Origin: Actinomycetes bacterium
Lineage (GTDB): Bacteria > Actinomycetota > Acidimicrobiia > Acidimicrobiales > Acidimicrobiaceae
Direction of reading: 5' to 3'
Length of the DNA stretch: 33,940 nucleotides
NCBI GenBank assembly: GCA_021850605.1
Contig: JAJZLQ010000113.1
Location: 1-33,940, forward strand
Under the pieces are notes generated by a model. The model was not told where the DNA came from and searched no databases. It saw only the letters and a program-made list of their open reading frames with translations. Of this stretch, positions 1 through 8,252 are shown one piece after another (position 1 is the first letter of the stretch; each line of letters begins with the position of its first letter). A program made the translations under genes and the position numbers.

Positions 1-68
1 AGTCTTTGCGCGCGGACCCACGCGTGCTTTCCCTTCTGGTCGGCTGGCTGGACCGTATCCGCCGCTAG
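1..68 (+). CDS. C-terminal tail of an unidentified gene (partial)
   Basis: One plus-strand frame is open from the window edge and ends at TAG (66-68). It encodes about 21 residues ending in LLVGWLDRIRR, an amphipathic basic C-terminus that looks like real protein. The other two plus frames read less naturally. The piece is too short to assign a family or function. It lies about 60 bp upstream of the lipoprotein gene, on the same strand. Confidence 0.4.
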   Translation, partial: SLRADPRVLSLLVGWLDRIRR

Positions 69-114
69 CCCGGCGCGTGTTCCGCCCTTCCCGTTCGCTC
101 CAAGGCGAATTTGA

Positions 115-120
115 TAAGCT
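115..120 (+). promoter_or_regulatory. Probable -10 element of a leaderless promoter
   Basis: TAAGCT fits the TANNNT actinobacterial -10 pattern and is followed by 6 nt and then the ATG at 127. There is no Shine-Dalgarno sequence before that ATG. The same geometry recurs at imuA', dnaE2, the SDR at 7421 and the aldo/keto reductase. No convincing -35 is visible. Confidence 0.45.
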
Positions 121-126
121 TCGCCC

Positions 127-558
127 ATGGGTTGTCCGCGGCCGCCTCTCCTAATTTTCGCCTGCGGCGCTCTGGCGGCAGCGTGTGGCACAGCCGGATC
201 GGCGAGCGGTGCCGTGAGCGGCCCGGCCGCCGCTCAGCATGTGCCAGGAACTCCGGTGCAGGCGGCCCTGGGCTGGTTTCGCGCGATCGATGCCAAAGAT
301 AGGCCCCAAGTGCTTGCCGCATTTGCCCCCGGCAATGCCTCGGCCACGAGCTGGCACGCATGGGGCCCGGCCGCGTGGCCAAGCTTCTCCGCAGTCAGGT
401 GCCAAGGGGGAGCCCGGACGACGACCAAGGCCACGGTGCTCTGTACCTTCTCCGAGAGCCAGGCGCCATCGGCGGGAAACCCTGTTGGCTTCTGGTCTGT
501 CTCCTTCGTCCGAGCGCCGCATGGGCGGTGGCTGATCGACAACTACGGCCAGGGATGA
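127..558 (+). CDS. Small secreted lipoprotein, NTF2-like fold suspected
   Basis: The 143-residue protein starts with a short hydrophobic signal and a lipobox-like LAAAC with the candidate lipidated Cys at residue 20. A Gly/Ser/Ala-rich spacer follows. The mature part reads PVQAALGWFRAIDAKDRPQVLAAFAP and ends FWSVSFVRAPHGRWLIDNYG. That layout of an early helix and a closing strand ending in a Trp-rich turn resembles NTF2/SnoaL-like lipoproteins of actinobacteria. The fold is an inference from pattern and no catalytic residues are apparent. The lipobox has Ala rather than Leu at -3, as does the LivK protein later in the window. The start is supported by a -10 element 6 nt upstream. The gene faces the broken HAD gene. 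Confidence 0.6.
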   Translation: MGCPRPPLLIFACGALAAACGTAGSASGAVSGPAAAQHVPGTPVQAALGWFRAIDAKDRPQVLAAFAPGNASATSWHAWGPAAWPSFSAVRCQGGARTTTKATVLCTFSESQAPSAGNPVGFWSVSFVRAPHGRWLIDNYGQG

Positions 559-678
559 TAGCCGTCGTTGGACCGGGCACCGGGCCGGCACTCCATCCAA
601 GAGCGCAGGACCCTGTTATGGGAAAGCAAGCGGAAGCGGAACGGTCTTCCCTGTTCGTAGACCGTGGTCCCAGTCCTG

Positions 679-1337
679 TCAGCTTGTCCTTGGCGCGAGC
701 CGATCCGGGCTGGGAAGAAGCTCCGCGAGAGAATCGATACGCGCGTCGGCCACGCCTGCCTCCGTCCTGAGCGCGTGAAGATGGCCCCACGGGCCCCTCC
801 GAATGAAAACCGCCCATATTCCAGCCTGCATCACCGGCAGGATGTCGTTATCCAGCCGGTCTCCTACGTAGGCGATCCGACCGGGCTCGATGTCGGACTC
901 GACGGCAATCCGCTCAGAGAAGAGCATGAACGGCTTTTCCACCCCTCAGCCCGCCGAGGAGACGACGAAGGAGACCGGGAGACCAAGCTTGTGCAGGGCA
1001 GCCTTAGCCTCGATCGGCTGGTTGCCCACTATTCCAATCCGGTAGCCCGCTCCTGCGAGCCGGGTAAGGCACGCGAGAGCGTCCGGGTAGAAATCCCGGG
1101 CCTCTATGGGACAGGAAAGCGGCGGCTTGGCCGTGGCCAGCAGTTCCCCCACCTTGCGATGATCCTCGCCCCGAGCGATGAGGGCTCCAACGGCGGCGAA
1201 GAGCGTGAAGGCCCTCAAGCCGGCCGCTTCGGCAAGGAGGGACCATGCCCTGTCTCATCCACCAGCGTCTCCCCGACGTCGAAGACGACCGCCTCGATGC
1301 GCTGGGGAAGTACTACCTGGGGCGACTTCCCGGACAT
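679..1337 (-). pseudogene. HAD-superfamily hydrolase, broken by a frameshift and an in-frame TGA
   Basis: Three pieces on the minus strand together make one HAD hydrolase. From ATG at 1337 the frame gives motif I VVFDVGETLVDET, with the nucleophile Asp in DVGET, and then runs out of frame just before residues that should read WSLLAEAAGLRAFTLF. One base appears to be missing near 1265, where the family normally has DETRAW. The next piece carries motif II (GIVGNQP) and ends in SSAG at TGA (946-948). Reading resumes in the same frame with GVEKPFMLF (motif III Lys) and AYVGDRLDNDILP (motif IV acidic residues). Related proteins usually have SAEWGVEKP here, so TGA probably replaces a Trp codon. The gene lies 36 nt downstream of thiE on the same strand. 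Sequencing error cannot be excluded, but two independent lesions favour decay. Confidence 0.75.
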
Positions 1338-1373
1338 GGTCGACCCCCTGGGTCGGATAGCTTGGCGCGCCGG

Positions 1374-2009
1374 CTACCCTCGCGGCATCTCCCTGTCGAT
1401 GGCAAGGCGCAGCTCGCGTGCGGCCGCCTCAGGGTCGGGCGCGTCCACGATATAACGGACCACTACGAAATGGGTGGCCCCCGCCGCCGTCAGTGTTGGG
1501 ATCCTGTCGGGAGCGACCCCGCCGGTCACGAAGACGGGGACAGGGGAGCGCGAGGTGGCGAACCGCAGGTAGTCGAGTCCGGTACCGCGCCGCCCCGGCT
1601 TCGTCGGCGTTGCCTCCACCGGGCCGGCGGAGAGATAGTCGACCGGCTCGGTAAGGGCCGCTTCCAGCTCTTCGGGCACATGGGTCGAGCGACCGATGAG
1701 CACCTCGTCCCCGAGCATCCGGCGGGCGATGGACGGAGGCACGTCGCCTTGTCCGAGATGCACTCCATCGGCGCCGATGGCGTATGCCACATCCACCCGG
1801 TCGTTCACGAAGAAGGGAACATCCGCGGCGGCGCAGATCGCCTTCAGCTCCTCCGCGGCGCGCATTATCGGCACCGCTTCGGCCACCTTCTCCCGCAGCT
1901 GGACGACGTCCACCCCTCCGGCGACGGCGGCGTGCACGATCTCCTCCAGGTTTGGCCTAAGGCCGATGCAGAGATAAAGGCGGCGATCCGCCATCTGGAA
2001 GCGGCTCAC
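1374..2009 (-). CDS. thiE: Thiamine-phosphate synthase (ThiE/TenI family)
   Basis: The 211-residue TIM-barrel protein has the ThiE landmarks in order: VVQLREK (35-41), FFVNDRVDVA, GADGVHLGQGD, IGRSTH, YLSAGPVEATPTKPGR and VFVTGGV. ThiE joins HMP-pyrophosphate and thiazole phosphate to make thiamine phosphate in the cytosol. The length is normal. The start is GTG at 2009, overlapping the stop of the upstream HhH-GPD gene by four bases (GTGA, 2006-2009), which suggests translational coupling. An in-frame ATG at residue 6 is an alternative start. No other thiamine gene is in the window, so a TenI-like role is possible, though the VNDR and ATPTK motifs favour true ThiE. Confidence 0.85.
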   Translation of the reverse strand: MSRFQMADRRLYLCIGLRPNLEEIVHAAVAGGVDVVQLREKVAEAVPIMRAAEELKAICAAADVPFFVNDRVDVAYAIGADGVHLGQGDVPPSIARRMLGDEVLIGRSTHVPEELEAALTEPVDYLSAGPVEATPTKPGRRGTGLDYLRFATSRSPVPVFVTGGVAPDRIPTLTAAGATHFVVVRYIVDAPDPEAAARELRLAIDREMPRG

Positions 2010-2581
2010 TTGGCACCCGCCGCCTTAGCCGCCTTCATCTCCTTCTTGAAGGCCCTGACCGCGGCGAGAGTCTCATCGTCGATGATGTCGGCAACGCTCA
2101 TGGCTGTACCCGGCTCGCCAAAGGGGTGCGAGGCCTCGCGCCAGCCCCGAAGCTGCAGGCCGCCCTGCTTGCCCAAGAGCGCCAGGAAGATCCTGCTCTT
2201 GTCAGGGCCGAAACCGGGCAGTGCGGCCAAGCGGCCGAAAAGATCTTCACCGTTGGCGGCTTCGGTCCAGATCCGCTCGGCCCGGTTCCCGTACTGCTCG
2301 GCCACGGTCCTGCAAAGATCGGCGGTGCGCTTGGCCATGGCCGCCGGGAAGCGGTGGATGGCGGGCTTGGCGGAGAAGGCCGCCTCCAGCTCGAGGGGGT
2401 CCATCGAGGCGATGGTGGCCGCGTCCAGGCTCCCACCCAATCTTTCCTGGAGCGCCTTGGGCCCGCGGAACGCCTTCTCCATGGGTATCTGCTGATCCAG
2501 CAGCATCCCGATCAGCAGTGCAAGTGGTGAGCTTCCGAGGAGCTCGTCGGCGTCGGGGTCCTGGGCAAGTACGAAGGGCAT
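2006..2581 (-). CDS. HhH-GPD family base-excision repair protein
   Basis: The protein of about 191 residues begins MPFVLAQDPDADELL, continues LALLIGMLLDQQIPMEKAF, and has a helix-hairpin-helix segment LAALPGFGPDKSRIFLALLGK. This matches an actinobacterial HhH-GPD family (TIGR03252-type) that has no assigned substrate. Relatives are DNA glycosylases of the EndoIII/AlkA superfamily that bind DNA through the hairpin. The C-terminus is Lys/Ala rich (KKEMKAAKAAGAK). ATG at 2581 is preferred because family members start close to the IAQDP segment. GTG at 2593, four codons upstream, is the alternative. The gene overlaps thiE by four bases, so the two form an operon despite unrelated roles. Glycosylase activity is inferred from the family. 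Confidence 0.75.
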   Translation of the reverse strand: MPFVLAQDPDADELLGSSPLALLIGMLLDQQIPMEKAFRGPKALQERLGGSLDAATIASMDPLELEAAFSAKPAIHRFPAAMAKRTADLCRTVAEQYGNRAERIWTEAANGEDLFGRLAALPGFGPDKSRIFLALLGKQGGLQLRGWREASHPFGEPGTAMSVADIIDDETLAAVRAFKKEMKAAKAAGAK

Positions 2582-2644
2582 CTGCGGCTTCACGCTTTCA
2601 CTCGGGGTCCGTTCGATTTCGAGCGTAACCGTGAGCGAGGACCT

Positions 2645-3928
2645 TCAGGTAAGCCAGAAACCTCTGTTGAACATTATCTGGGCTCCCACCATCCCAACCG
2701 AGCTCGCAAACAGAATCAGGGGTACGGGAATCCGTAACCGCTTAAAAAACGCGATGGCGACCGGGTACAGGGGAACGCAAACGCTCAGCAGCCTAGCTTC
2801 GGCTTCGGTGGAGTACATTGCTCGTCCGTAAGGATATATCGAAGACGAAACCGGTATCAGGACAGCGATAACGAAGACAATGCCCCATGGAATGAGACGT
2901 AATGTTTCAGAAGTTACGAAGGCTCTTCGCTTTGCCAGCAGGTACAGCTTATATGCAACAAAGACGAACAAGATAAGCGCCACTAACGCCGCTGCATCAT
3001 CTAACATCCAAACGACGTCGATGTTGGTGCGCGTGGGGTTGCCGGGAGAGTTTACCCCGAGTTGTGAAAACGCAAAAAAGTTTTCGAAGACTCCCCACCA
3101 GGGGAAGTTTGCGCTTCGGCTCCAATGCTTTTGCGCATACACAAACATTATTGGGTTACCGAAGCGCTGGTAAAGAAAGTACATGTAGCCAAGCAGACCG
3201 GAGGTGGCGGTGACTGACGCCACCAGCACGCGCCACAAGGGTCGCCGATTGATAAGCATAACTACGACTACCGCGGCAGTCGCAGCTAAGGCGAGAAGCG
3301 AGGTCGCGGAGGCATACCCCGCCACGAGTGACGCCCACACAAAGTGCTTCCCATCGAGTAATAGCAACACCAGGCTAATTTCGAGGACTACTAGCGATTC
3401 CGGGTAAGGTGAGAAGAAGAATAAAGAAGTAGGATAAAGTACGTAGAAAAGGATCGTATAAGTGGCGAAGCGGTGGTCTTTAAATCGTCGTACAGCCAGG
3501 TACATGACTGCGCTGCTAGCGATAAAGGTCGCACCGCTCACGATTTCCGCCGCTGCAGCAAGCTGAAAGATGTGACCCGTGAGAAGGTTAAAGAGGCGTA
3601 CAAGAAGCGGATAGCCGGGGAAGAAGGGAGCCCAATAAGGCCGGTTGGCCGGATAGCTCGTGGTTGAGATCGCGAGGTAATACGCCGAATCCCAACGATC
3701 GAATAAAAGCGCCCAAATGCTTCGGCTAGCAGTCTTGTAGGGCGCATAGAAGGGCGTGTATCCCATCTGCGCTACCACTAGGTGGCCGAATAGATAGCCG
3801 AAGGCAACCCTGGCGGCGGCAATTGACGCCGCCATTACGGCACCCCTTCGGGGCGTCCACCTCATGTTGCGAGTGTCCGTTCCCCGAAGTTCGTTTAACG
3901 ACGAGGTCTGAGCGCTCTTCAAATCCAT
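2645..3928 (-). CDS. PIG-V-like membrane mannosyltransferase, AT-rich and probably acquired
   Basis: The 427-residue polytopic membrane protein has around ten hydrophobic segments. It carries hallmarks of the PIG-V/GT-C mannosyltransferase family: FDRWDSAYY (76-84) in the first lumen-facing loop with its catalytic-type Asp, then APFFPGYPLLVRL, then LFFFSPYPESL. Bacterial members use polyprenyl-phosphate mannose to glycosylate envelope lipids or proteins. The acceptor cannot be told from sequence. Base composition is clearly lower in GC than the flanks: stretches such as 3421-3480 are near 40-45% GC, while thiE and aceE are in the mid to high sixties. Codon use includes many A/T-ending codons. 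This suggests recent horizontal acquisition. A GGGAG sequence precedes the ATG. Confidence 0.7.
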   Translation of the reverse strand: MDLKSAQTSSLNELRGTDTRNMRWTPRRGAVMAASIAAARVAFGYLFGHLVVAQMGYTPFYAPYKTASRSIWALLFDRWDSAYYLAISTTSYPANRPYWAPFFPGYPLLVRLFNLLTGHIFQLAAAAEIVSGATFIASSAVMYLAVRRFKDHRFATYTILFYVLYPTSLFFFSPYPESLVVLEISLVLLLLDGKHFVWASLVAGYASATSLLALAATAAVVVVMLINRRPLWRVLVASVTATSGLLGYMYFLYQRFGNPIMFVYAQKHWSRSANFPWWGVFENFFAFSQLGVNSPGNPTRTNIDVVWMLDDAAALVALILFVFVAYKLYLLAKRRAFVTSETLRLIPWGIVFVIAVLIPVSSSIYPYGRAMYSTEAEARLLSVCVPLYPVAIAFFKRLRIPVPLILFASSVGMVGAQIMFNRGFWLT

Positions 3929-4056
3929 TCTCCCGACAGTGTACGGGGCGCCAATATGCGCGAGATTGCGGTCATGTTACCATCGGGGAGATGGTGCTTG
4001 TCGGCGGCAACCGGATGTGGCCGGCCGACGCAGACAAGCTATCCGACCGGCACCTC

Positions 4057-4090
4057 TGGGTTTACAGGGCTCTTGGGTTTACAGGGCTCT
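4057..4090. repeat. Perfect 17-bp tandem duplication across the aceE stop codon
   Basis: The 17-mer TGGGTTTACAGGGCTCT occurs twice head to tail (4057-4073 and 4074-4090). The proximal copy covers the last codons and TAA stop of aceE on the minus strand, and the second copy lies just beyond. The duplication does not change the protein end. It looks like a slippage or junction scar at the border with the AT-rich mannosyltransferase gene. Confidence 0.85.
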
Positions 4091-6808
4091 AGCGGGATCA
4101 CTCTTTTCGGGATCGATGCCGAAGTAGGCGATCGCTTCTTCGACTGCATCCGCCCCGATATCCTTGGTTGCGACGAGCGCTGACAAGGTTGCGACCACCA
4201 GATGAGCTGTGTCAACTTCGAAATAGCGCCGCAGGTTGTCCCTGGTATCGGAGCGCCCGAAGCCATCGGTCCCCAGTGGGATGAAGTTGCGATGGCCTAG
4301 GAAGCGCGCGATCTGGTCGGGGACTGCCTTCATATAGTCGGTGACCGCGACGATCGGTCCGGTGCCTCCGCCGAGAACGTTGGTGACGTGAGCGCTGCGC
4401 GCCTCGGCTCCGGGGTGGAGCCTGTTGTGGCGCTCGGCCGCTAGAGCGTCATCGCGTAACGCCTGGTAGGAGGTAACCGAGAAGAGCTCGGTGGCGACGC
4501 CATAGCGGGACTCCAGGAACTCCTTGGCCCCGACGGCGGCTTTCCAGCCGGTTCCCGAGAAGAGGATGGTCGCGCGGGCGGCGGTCTCGGAGCCCGTGGC
4601 CGAGACCTCGCCGTAGGGCGCGAAGCGGTAAATCCCCTTGATCACATCCGCCTTCAACTGCTCTATCGGAACCCCGGCCGGCACGGCCGGCATGGTGTAG
4701 TTCTCGTTATAAAGCGTGACATAGTACATCTCGTCACGCTGGGGCTCCCCGTACATCTGATGGATGCCGTGCTGGATGACGATTGCCATCTCGTAGGCGA
4801 AGGCCGGATCGTAGATGCGCATAGAGGGAATAGCCGAGGCGAGCAGGAGCGACTGGCCGTCGTTGTGCTGGGTGCCCTCTCCCATCAGTGTCGTGCGGCC
4901 CGCCGTGCCACCCATCAGGAAGCCGCGCGCCCTGGCGTCGTTGGCGGCCCAGATCTGGTCACCGGTGCGCTGGAAGCCGAACATTGAATAGAACATGTAG
5001 AAGGGGATGGTCGGGCAGGCGAAGGTGGAGTAGCTGGTGCCCGAGACCTGCAGCATCGCCGTCGAGCCCGCCTCAGTGATGCCCATCTCGAGAATCTGCC
5101 CCTCTGCGCCTTCTTCATAGGAGAGCAGGAGGCCGGCGTCCACCGGGGTGTAGCGCTGCCCCTGGGAGGAGTAGATCTTCACCTCTTTGATCAGCGACTC
5201 GAGGCCGAACGTTCGCGCCTCGTCAGGGATGATCGGGACCACCCGCTGGCCGATCGCGGGGTCGCGGATCAGATTGCGCAAGAGCTTGGCGAAGGCCATG
5301 GTAGTTGAGACCTGTATCTTGCCCGAGCCGGCGAAGAACTCCTCGAAGGCGGACGGGTTTGGATCCTGGATCGGGTTGCGATGCGCGATGCGCTCCGGCA
5401 GGCTCCCGCCCAGCTGCCGCCTGCGCTGGAGCATGTACTCGTACACCGGCGTTCCCGGGGCGGGGCGGTGATACGGAGGAAGCTTGCCCTCGAAGGCCGA
5501 GTCGGGGATCTCCTCGGTCAGATGCAGGGTGTCGCGCAGCTTCATCATCTGCTCGGAAGTCATCTTCTTGATCTGGTGGGTCGCATTGCGGGCCTCGATC
5601 GCCGTGCCCAGTGTCCAGCCCTTGACCGTCTTGGCCAGTATCGCGGTGGGCGCCCCGGTATGTTCGACAGCCGCCTTGTACGCTGCATAGAGCTTCTTGT
5701 AGTCGTGCCCGCCACGCGGGAGGCGCTGGAGATCCTCGTCCGAGAGGTGCTCCACCATCCGGCGCAGCCGGGGGTCGGGCCCGAAGAAGTGCTCGCGGAT
5801 ATAAGCCCCTGACTCGGTGGCCAGCTTCTGGTAGTCGCCGTCGCAGGTGGAGTTCATCTTGTTGAGAAGCACGCCGTCCACGTCCCGGGCGAGCAGCTCG
5901 TCCCAGCCGCTGCCCCAGATGACCTTGATGACGTTCCACCCGGCTCCGCGCAGAGTCGCCTCGAGCTCCTGGATGATCTTGCCGTTGCCGCGGACCGGCC
6001 CGTCCAGGCGTTGCAGGTTGCAGTTGACCACCATGATCAGGTTGTCGAGCTTCTCCCGGCCGGCCAGCCCCAGGCCGGCGACGGTCTCGGGCTCGTCGAA
6101 CTCCCCGTCGCCGACGAAGGACCAAACCTTGGATGCCGAGGTGTCGTGAAGCTTGCGGTTCATCAGGTAGCGGTTGAAGTAGGCCTGGTAGACCGCGGTA
6201 AGGGGGCCGATACCCATGGAGACGGTGGGGAACTCCCAGAACTCGGGCATGGAGCGGGGATGCGGGTAGGAGGAGAGCCCTCCGCCGGCGGTCTCCATGC
6301 GGAAGTTGTCCATCTGACTCTCGTCGAGGCGTCCCTCGACGAAGGCCCTGGCGTAGATCCCCGGTGAGGCATGCCCCTGGAAGAAGACCTGGTCACCGGC
6401 GCCGCCCGCCGACTTGCCGTGGAAGAAGTGGTTGAAGCCGACCTCGTAGAGGGCCGAGGAGCTGGCGTAGGTTGCCAGGTGGCCGCCGATTCCGTCGGAC
6501 TTGATGTTGGCCCTGGTTACCATCACGGCCGCATTCCAGCGGATGTAGCGGCGCATGTGGCGCTCCATCTCCTCGTCGCCGGGGAACCACGGCTGGGCTT
6601 CGGCGGGGATGGAGTTGATGTAGGGGGTGGAGACCGTGGCGGGGAAGCCGACCTGGTTCGCCCGGGCCGCCTCCAAGAGGCGCATGAGAATGTAAGTTGC
6701 CCGCGAGCGGCCCTTGCCTTCGACCAGCGAGTGGAAGGAGTCGACCCACTCCGAGGTCTCCTCGGGATCGATGTCGGGAATTTGGTGCGAGAAGCCGTCA
6801 ATGATCAT
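4079..6808 (-). CDS. aceE: Pyruvate dehydrogenase E1 component, homodimeric type
   Basis: This protein of about 909 residues is full-length AceE, which decarboxylates pyruvate on thiamine diphosphate and passes the acetyl group to E2 lipoyl domains. Landmarks include the N-terminal DIDPEETSEWVDSFHSLVE, the substrate-side GGHLATYASSSALYEVGFNHFF, the TPP/Mg motif GDGEFDEPETVAGLGLAGREKLDN with NCNLQRLDGPV near residues 230-265, and the C-terminal segments EEGAEGQILEMGITEAGS and GTDGFGRSDTR. The frame is open further upstream, but homologues begin near MIIDGFSHQIPDIDP, so ATG at 6808 is preferred over 6904. An AAAGGGTG lies about 13 nt before it. The gene is divergent from rnhA. No E2 or E3 gene is in the window. 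Its neighbour thiE makes the precursor of its cofactor, although no operon link is visible. Confidence 0.95.
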   Translation of the reverse strand: MIIDGFSHQIPDIDPEETSEWVDSFHSLVEGKGRSRATYILMRLLEAARANQVGFPATVSTPYINSIPAEAQPWFPGDEEMERHMRRYIRWNAAVMVTRANIKSDGIGGHLATYASSSALYEVGFNHFFHGKSAGGAGDQVFFQGHASPGIYARAFVEGRLDESQMDNFRMETAGGGLSSYPHPRSMPEFWEFPTVSMGIGPLTAVYQAYFNRYLMNRKLHDTSASKVWSFVGDGEFDEPETVAGLGLAGREKLDNLIMVVNCNLQRLDGPVRGNGKIIQELEATLRGAGWNVIKVIWGSGWDELLARDVDGVLLNKMNSTCDGDYQKLATESGAYIREHFFGPDPRLRRMVEHLSDEDLQRLPRGGHDYKKLYAAYKAAVEHTGAPTAILAKTVKGWTLGTAIEARNATHQIKKMTSEQMMKLRDTLHLTEEIPDSAFEGKLPPYHRPAPGTPVYEYMLQRRRQLGGSLPERIAHRNPIQDPNPSAFEEFFAGSGKIQVSTTMAFAKLLRNLIRDPAIGQRVVPIIPDEARTFGLESLIKEVKIYSSQGQRYTPVDAGLLLSYEEGAEGQILEMGITEAGSTAMLQVSGTSYSTFACPTIPFYMFYSMFGFQRTGDQIWAANDARARGFLMGGTAGRTTLMGEGTQHNDGQSLLLASAIPSMRIYDPAFAYEMAIVIQHGIHQMYGEPQRDEMYYVTLYNENYTMPAVPAGVPIEQLKADVIKGIYRFAPYGEVSATGSETAARATILFSGTGWKAAVGAKEFLESRYGVATELFSVTSYQALRDDALAAERHNRLHPGAEARSAHVTNVLGGGTGPIVAVTDYMKAVPDQIARFLGHRNFIPLGTDGFGRSDTRDNLRRYFEVDTAHLVVATLSALVATKDIGADAVEEAIAYFGIDPEKSDPARAL

Positions 6809-6930
6809 ACGTATATTCTCGCACCCTTTGTTACCAATGTCGGCTTCGTGTTCTCCGCTGCTGGAGGAGGCGGTAGAGCCCCAGGGCGGGGGCATAGGCT
6901 GCAAAGGCGGCGAACGAAGGCGGGAGGCAG

Positions 6931-7353
6931 ATGGACGTCTACACCGATGGCGCGTGCCTGGGCAATCCGGGTCCAGGTGGATGGGCCTGGCTGGTGCCCG
7001 GTGGGCAGAGCGATTCAGGTGGCGAGCGCCAGACCACCAATCAGCGCATGGAGCTCTTTGCGGTGCTGCGGGCGCTGGACACCCTCACGGGGGAGCTGCG
7101 GGTTCACTCCGACTCCGCTTACGTCGTCAATTGCTACAACCAGAAGTGGTGGGTTGGATGGGAACGCCGCGGCTGGAGAACGGCGGGTGGAGGCCCGGTG
7201 GCCAACCTGGACCTGTGGCGCCCGGTCATCGACCATTTCAAGGCTCGCAAGGGGCTGGTTTTTGTCAAAGTGAAGGGCCACTCAGGCGACACCTACAACG
7301 AGATGGCCGACTCCCTCGCCAATGCGGCCGCCCGTATGATTGCCTCCAAGTAG
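6931..7353 (+). CDS. rnhA: Ribonuclease HI
   Basis: This compact 140-residue type 1 RNase H cleaves the RNA strand of RNA-DNA hybrids. The four catalytic carboxylates are visible: Asp6 (TDGAC), Glu41 (NQRMEL), Asp61 (HSDSAYV) and Asp127 (NEMADSLA). His117 (VKGHSG) is on the mobile loop. The basic handle region WWVGWERRGWRTAGGGPVANLDLW is present, so it resembles the full bacterial form and not the handle-less type. A GGGAGG sequence sits 3 nt before the ATG. It is transcribed divergently from aceE across a 122-bp spacer that must hold both promoters. No extra domain is fused, unlike mycobacterial RNase H proteins that carry CobC-like domains. Confidence 0.95.
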   Translation: MDVYTDGACLGNPGPGGWAWLVPGGQSDSGGERQTTNQRMELFAVLRALDTLTGELRVHSDSAYVVNCYNQKWWVGWERRGWRTAGGGPVANLDLWRPVIDHFKARKGLVFVKVKGHSGDTYNEMADSLANAAARMIASK

Positions 7354-7407
7354 GGCGGGAGCCGCCTGCAAATTGCCAATGGCCTGGCCGCCGGCTTCGC
7401 CGCAGCC

Positions 7408-7413
7408 TAGAGT
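7408..7413 (+). promoter_or_regulatory. Probable -10 element of a leaderless promoter
   Basis: TAGAGT fits TANNNT and is followed by 7 nt and then ATG at 7421. The GAGGG just before the ATG is too close to act as a normal Shine-Dalgarno sequence. Transcription would start at or next to the start codon. Confidence 0.45.
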
Positions 7414-7420
7414 CGAGGGC

Positions 7421-8188
7421 ATGAATATAAGCGGCTCATCAGCAATTGTCACAGGCGGCGCTTCCGGGCTCGGAGCTGCGACCGCCAGGATGCTCGTCGA
7501 GGCGGGCGCCTTCTGCACACTCGTCGACCGGGACGAGGCGCGCGCCAAGGCCATGGCCGAATCGCTTGGGAAGCTGGCAACCTACGTGGTTGCCGACGTC
7601 GCCGATGCCACCGAGGTGCAGGCCGCGGTGGAACTGGCTGCCTCCCGGGCCCCGCTCAGGGTCGCCGTGAATTGCGCCGGCATCGGCGTTGGCGAGCGCA
7701 CCATCGCAAAGGACGGCACGCCGCACAGCCTGGACTCCTTCGAGAGGGTCATCCGCGTCAACTTGATCGGCACCTTCAACGTCCTGCGCCTGTCTGCCCA
7801 GGCCATGTCCCGGGTGGAACCGCTCGAGCACGGTGAGCGGGGCGTCGTGGTGAACACCGCCTCCATCGCGGCCTTCGACGGGCAGATCGGCCAGGTCGCC
7901 TACTCCGCCTCCAAGGGCGGCATCGTTGGACTGACCCTTCCGGCCGCACGCGATCTGGCGGCCGTCGGCATCCGCGTGGTGACCATCGCCCCGGGGATCA
8001 TGGACACTCCGCTGTTGGGCCAGCTTCCCGAGGAGATCCGCAAGCTGCTGGCGGCGGGCGTACCATTCCCGCACCGTCTCGGCGTACCCGACGATTTCGC
8101 CTCCATGGTGGGCGAGATCGTGCGCAACGGGTACCTGAACGGAGAGGTAATCCGCCTGGACGGCGCGCTTAGGATGCCGCCCAAGTAA
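7421..8188 (+). CDS. SDR oxidoreductase, 3-hydroxyacyl-CoA dehydrogenase type 2 (HSD10)-like
   Basis: The 255-residue short-chain dehydrogenase has the cofactor motif TGGASGLG (11-18), an Asp after the second strand (VDRDE) that indicates NAD(H) preference, NCAGIG, and the catalytic triad Ser148, Tyr161 and Lys165 in YSASK. The stretches GERGVVVNTASIAAFDGQIGQ and PAARDLAAVGIRVVTIAPGIMDTPLL are characteristic of HSD17B10-like 3-hydroxy-2-methylbutyryl-CoA and short-chain 3-hydroxyacyl-CoA dehydrogenases, which act in isoleucine and fatty-acid oxidation. The frame is open back to 7340, but ATG at 7421 matches the family start and has a -10 element in front. No other beta-oxidation gene adjoins it, so the physiological substrate is inferred. 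Confidence 0.85.
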   Translation: MNISGSSAIVTGGASGLGAATARMLVEAGAFCTLVDRDEARAKAMAESLGKLATYVVADVADATEVQAAVELAASRAPLRVAVNCAGIGVGERTIAKDGTPHSLDSFERVIRVNLIGTFNVLRLSAQAMSRVEPLEHGERGVVVNTASIAAFDGQIGQVAYSASKGGIVGLTLPAARDLAAVGIRVVTIAPGIMDTPLLGQLPEEIRKLLAAGVPFPHRLGVPDDFASMVGEIVRNGYLNGEVIRLDGALRMPPK

Positions 8189-8240
8189 GGCGAACCTCGC
8201 ACCGGCAATGGAGCACAAGGCGAGCCGGCCCGAGTCGCAA

Positions 8241-8246
8241 TAGCAT
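8241..8246 (+). promoter_or_regulatory. Probable -10 element of a leaderless promoter
   Basis: TAGCAT fits TANNNT and ends 6 nt before the ATG at 8253. A GGAG lies only 2 nt from the ATG, too close for usual ribosome binding, so a leaderless transcript is the simpler reading. Confidence 0.45.
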
Positions 8247-8252
8247 GGAGCT

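Noticed and set aside
940-950. TGA read as Trp (alternative genetic code or recoding)
   Set aside because: Many intact genes in the window end in TGA, and the same gene also carries a frameshift. Decay or error is simpler.
5207-5214. GAACGTTC inside aceE as a LexA site
   Set aside because: It lacks the 4-bp centre and TCGA flanks and lies inside a coding region.
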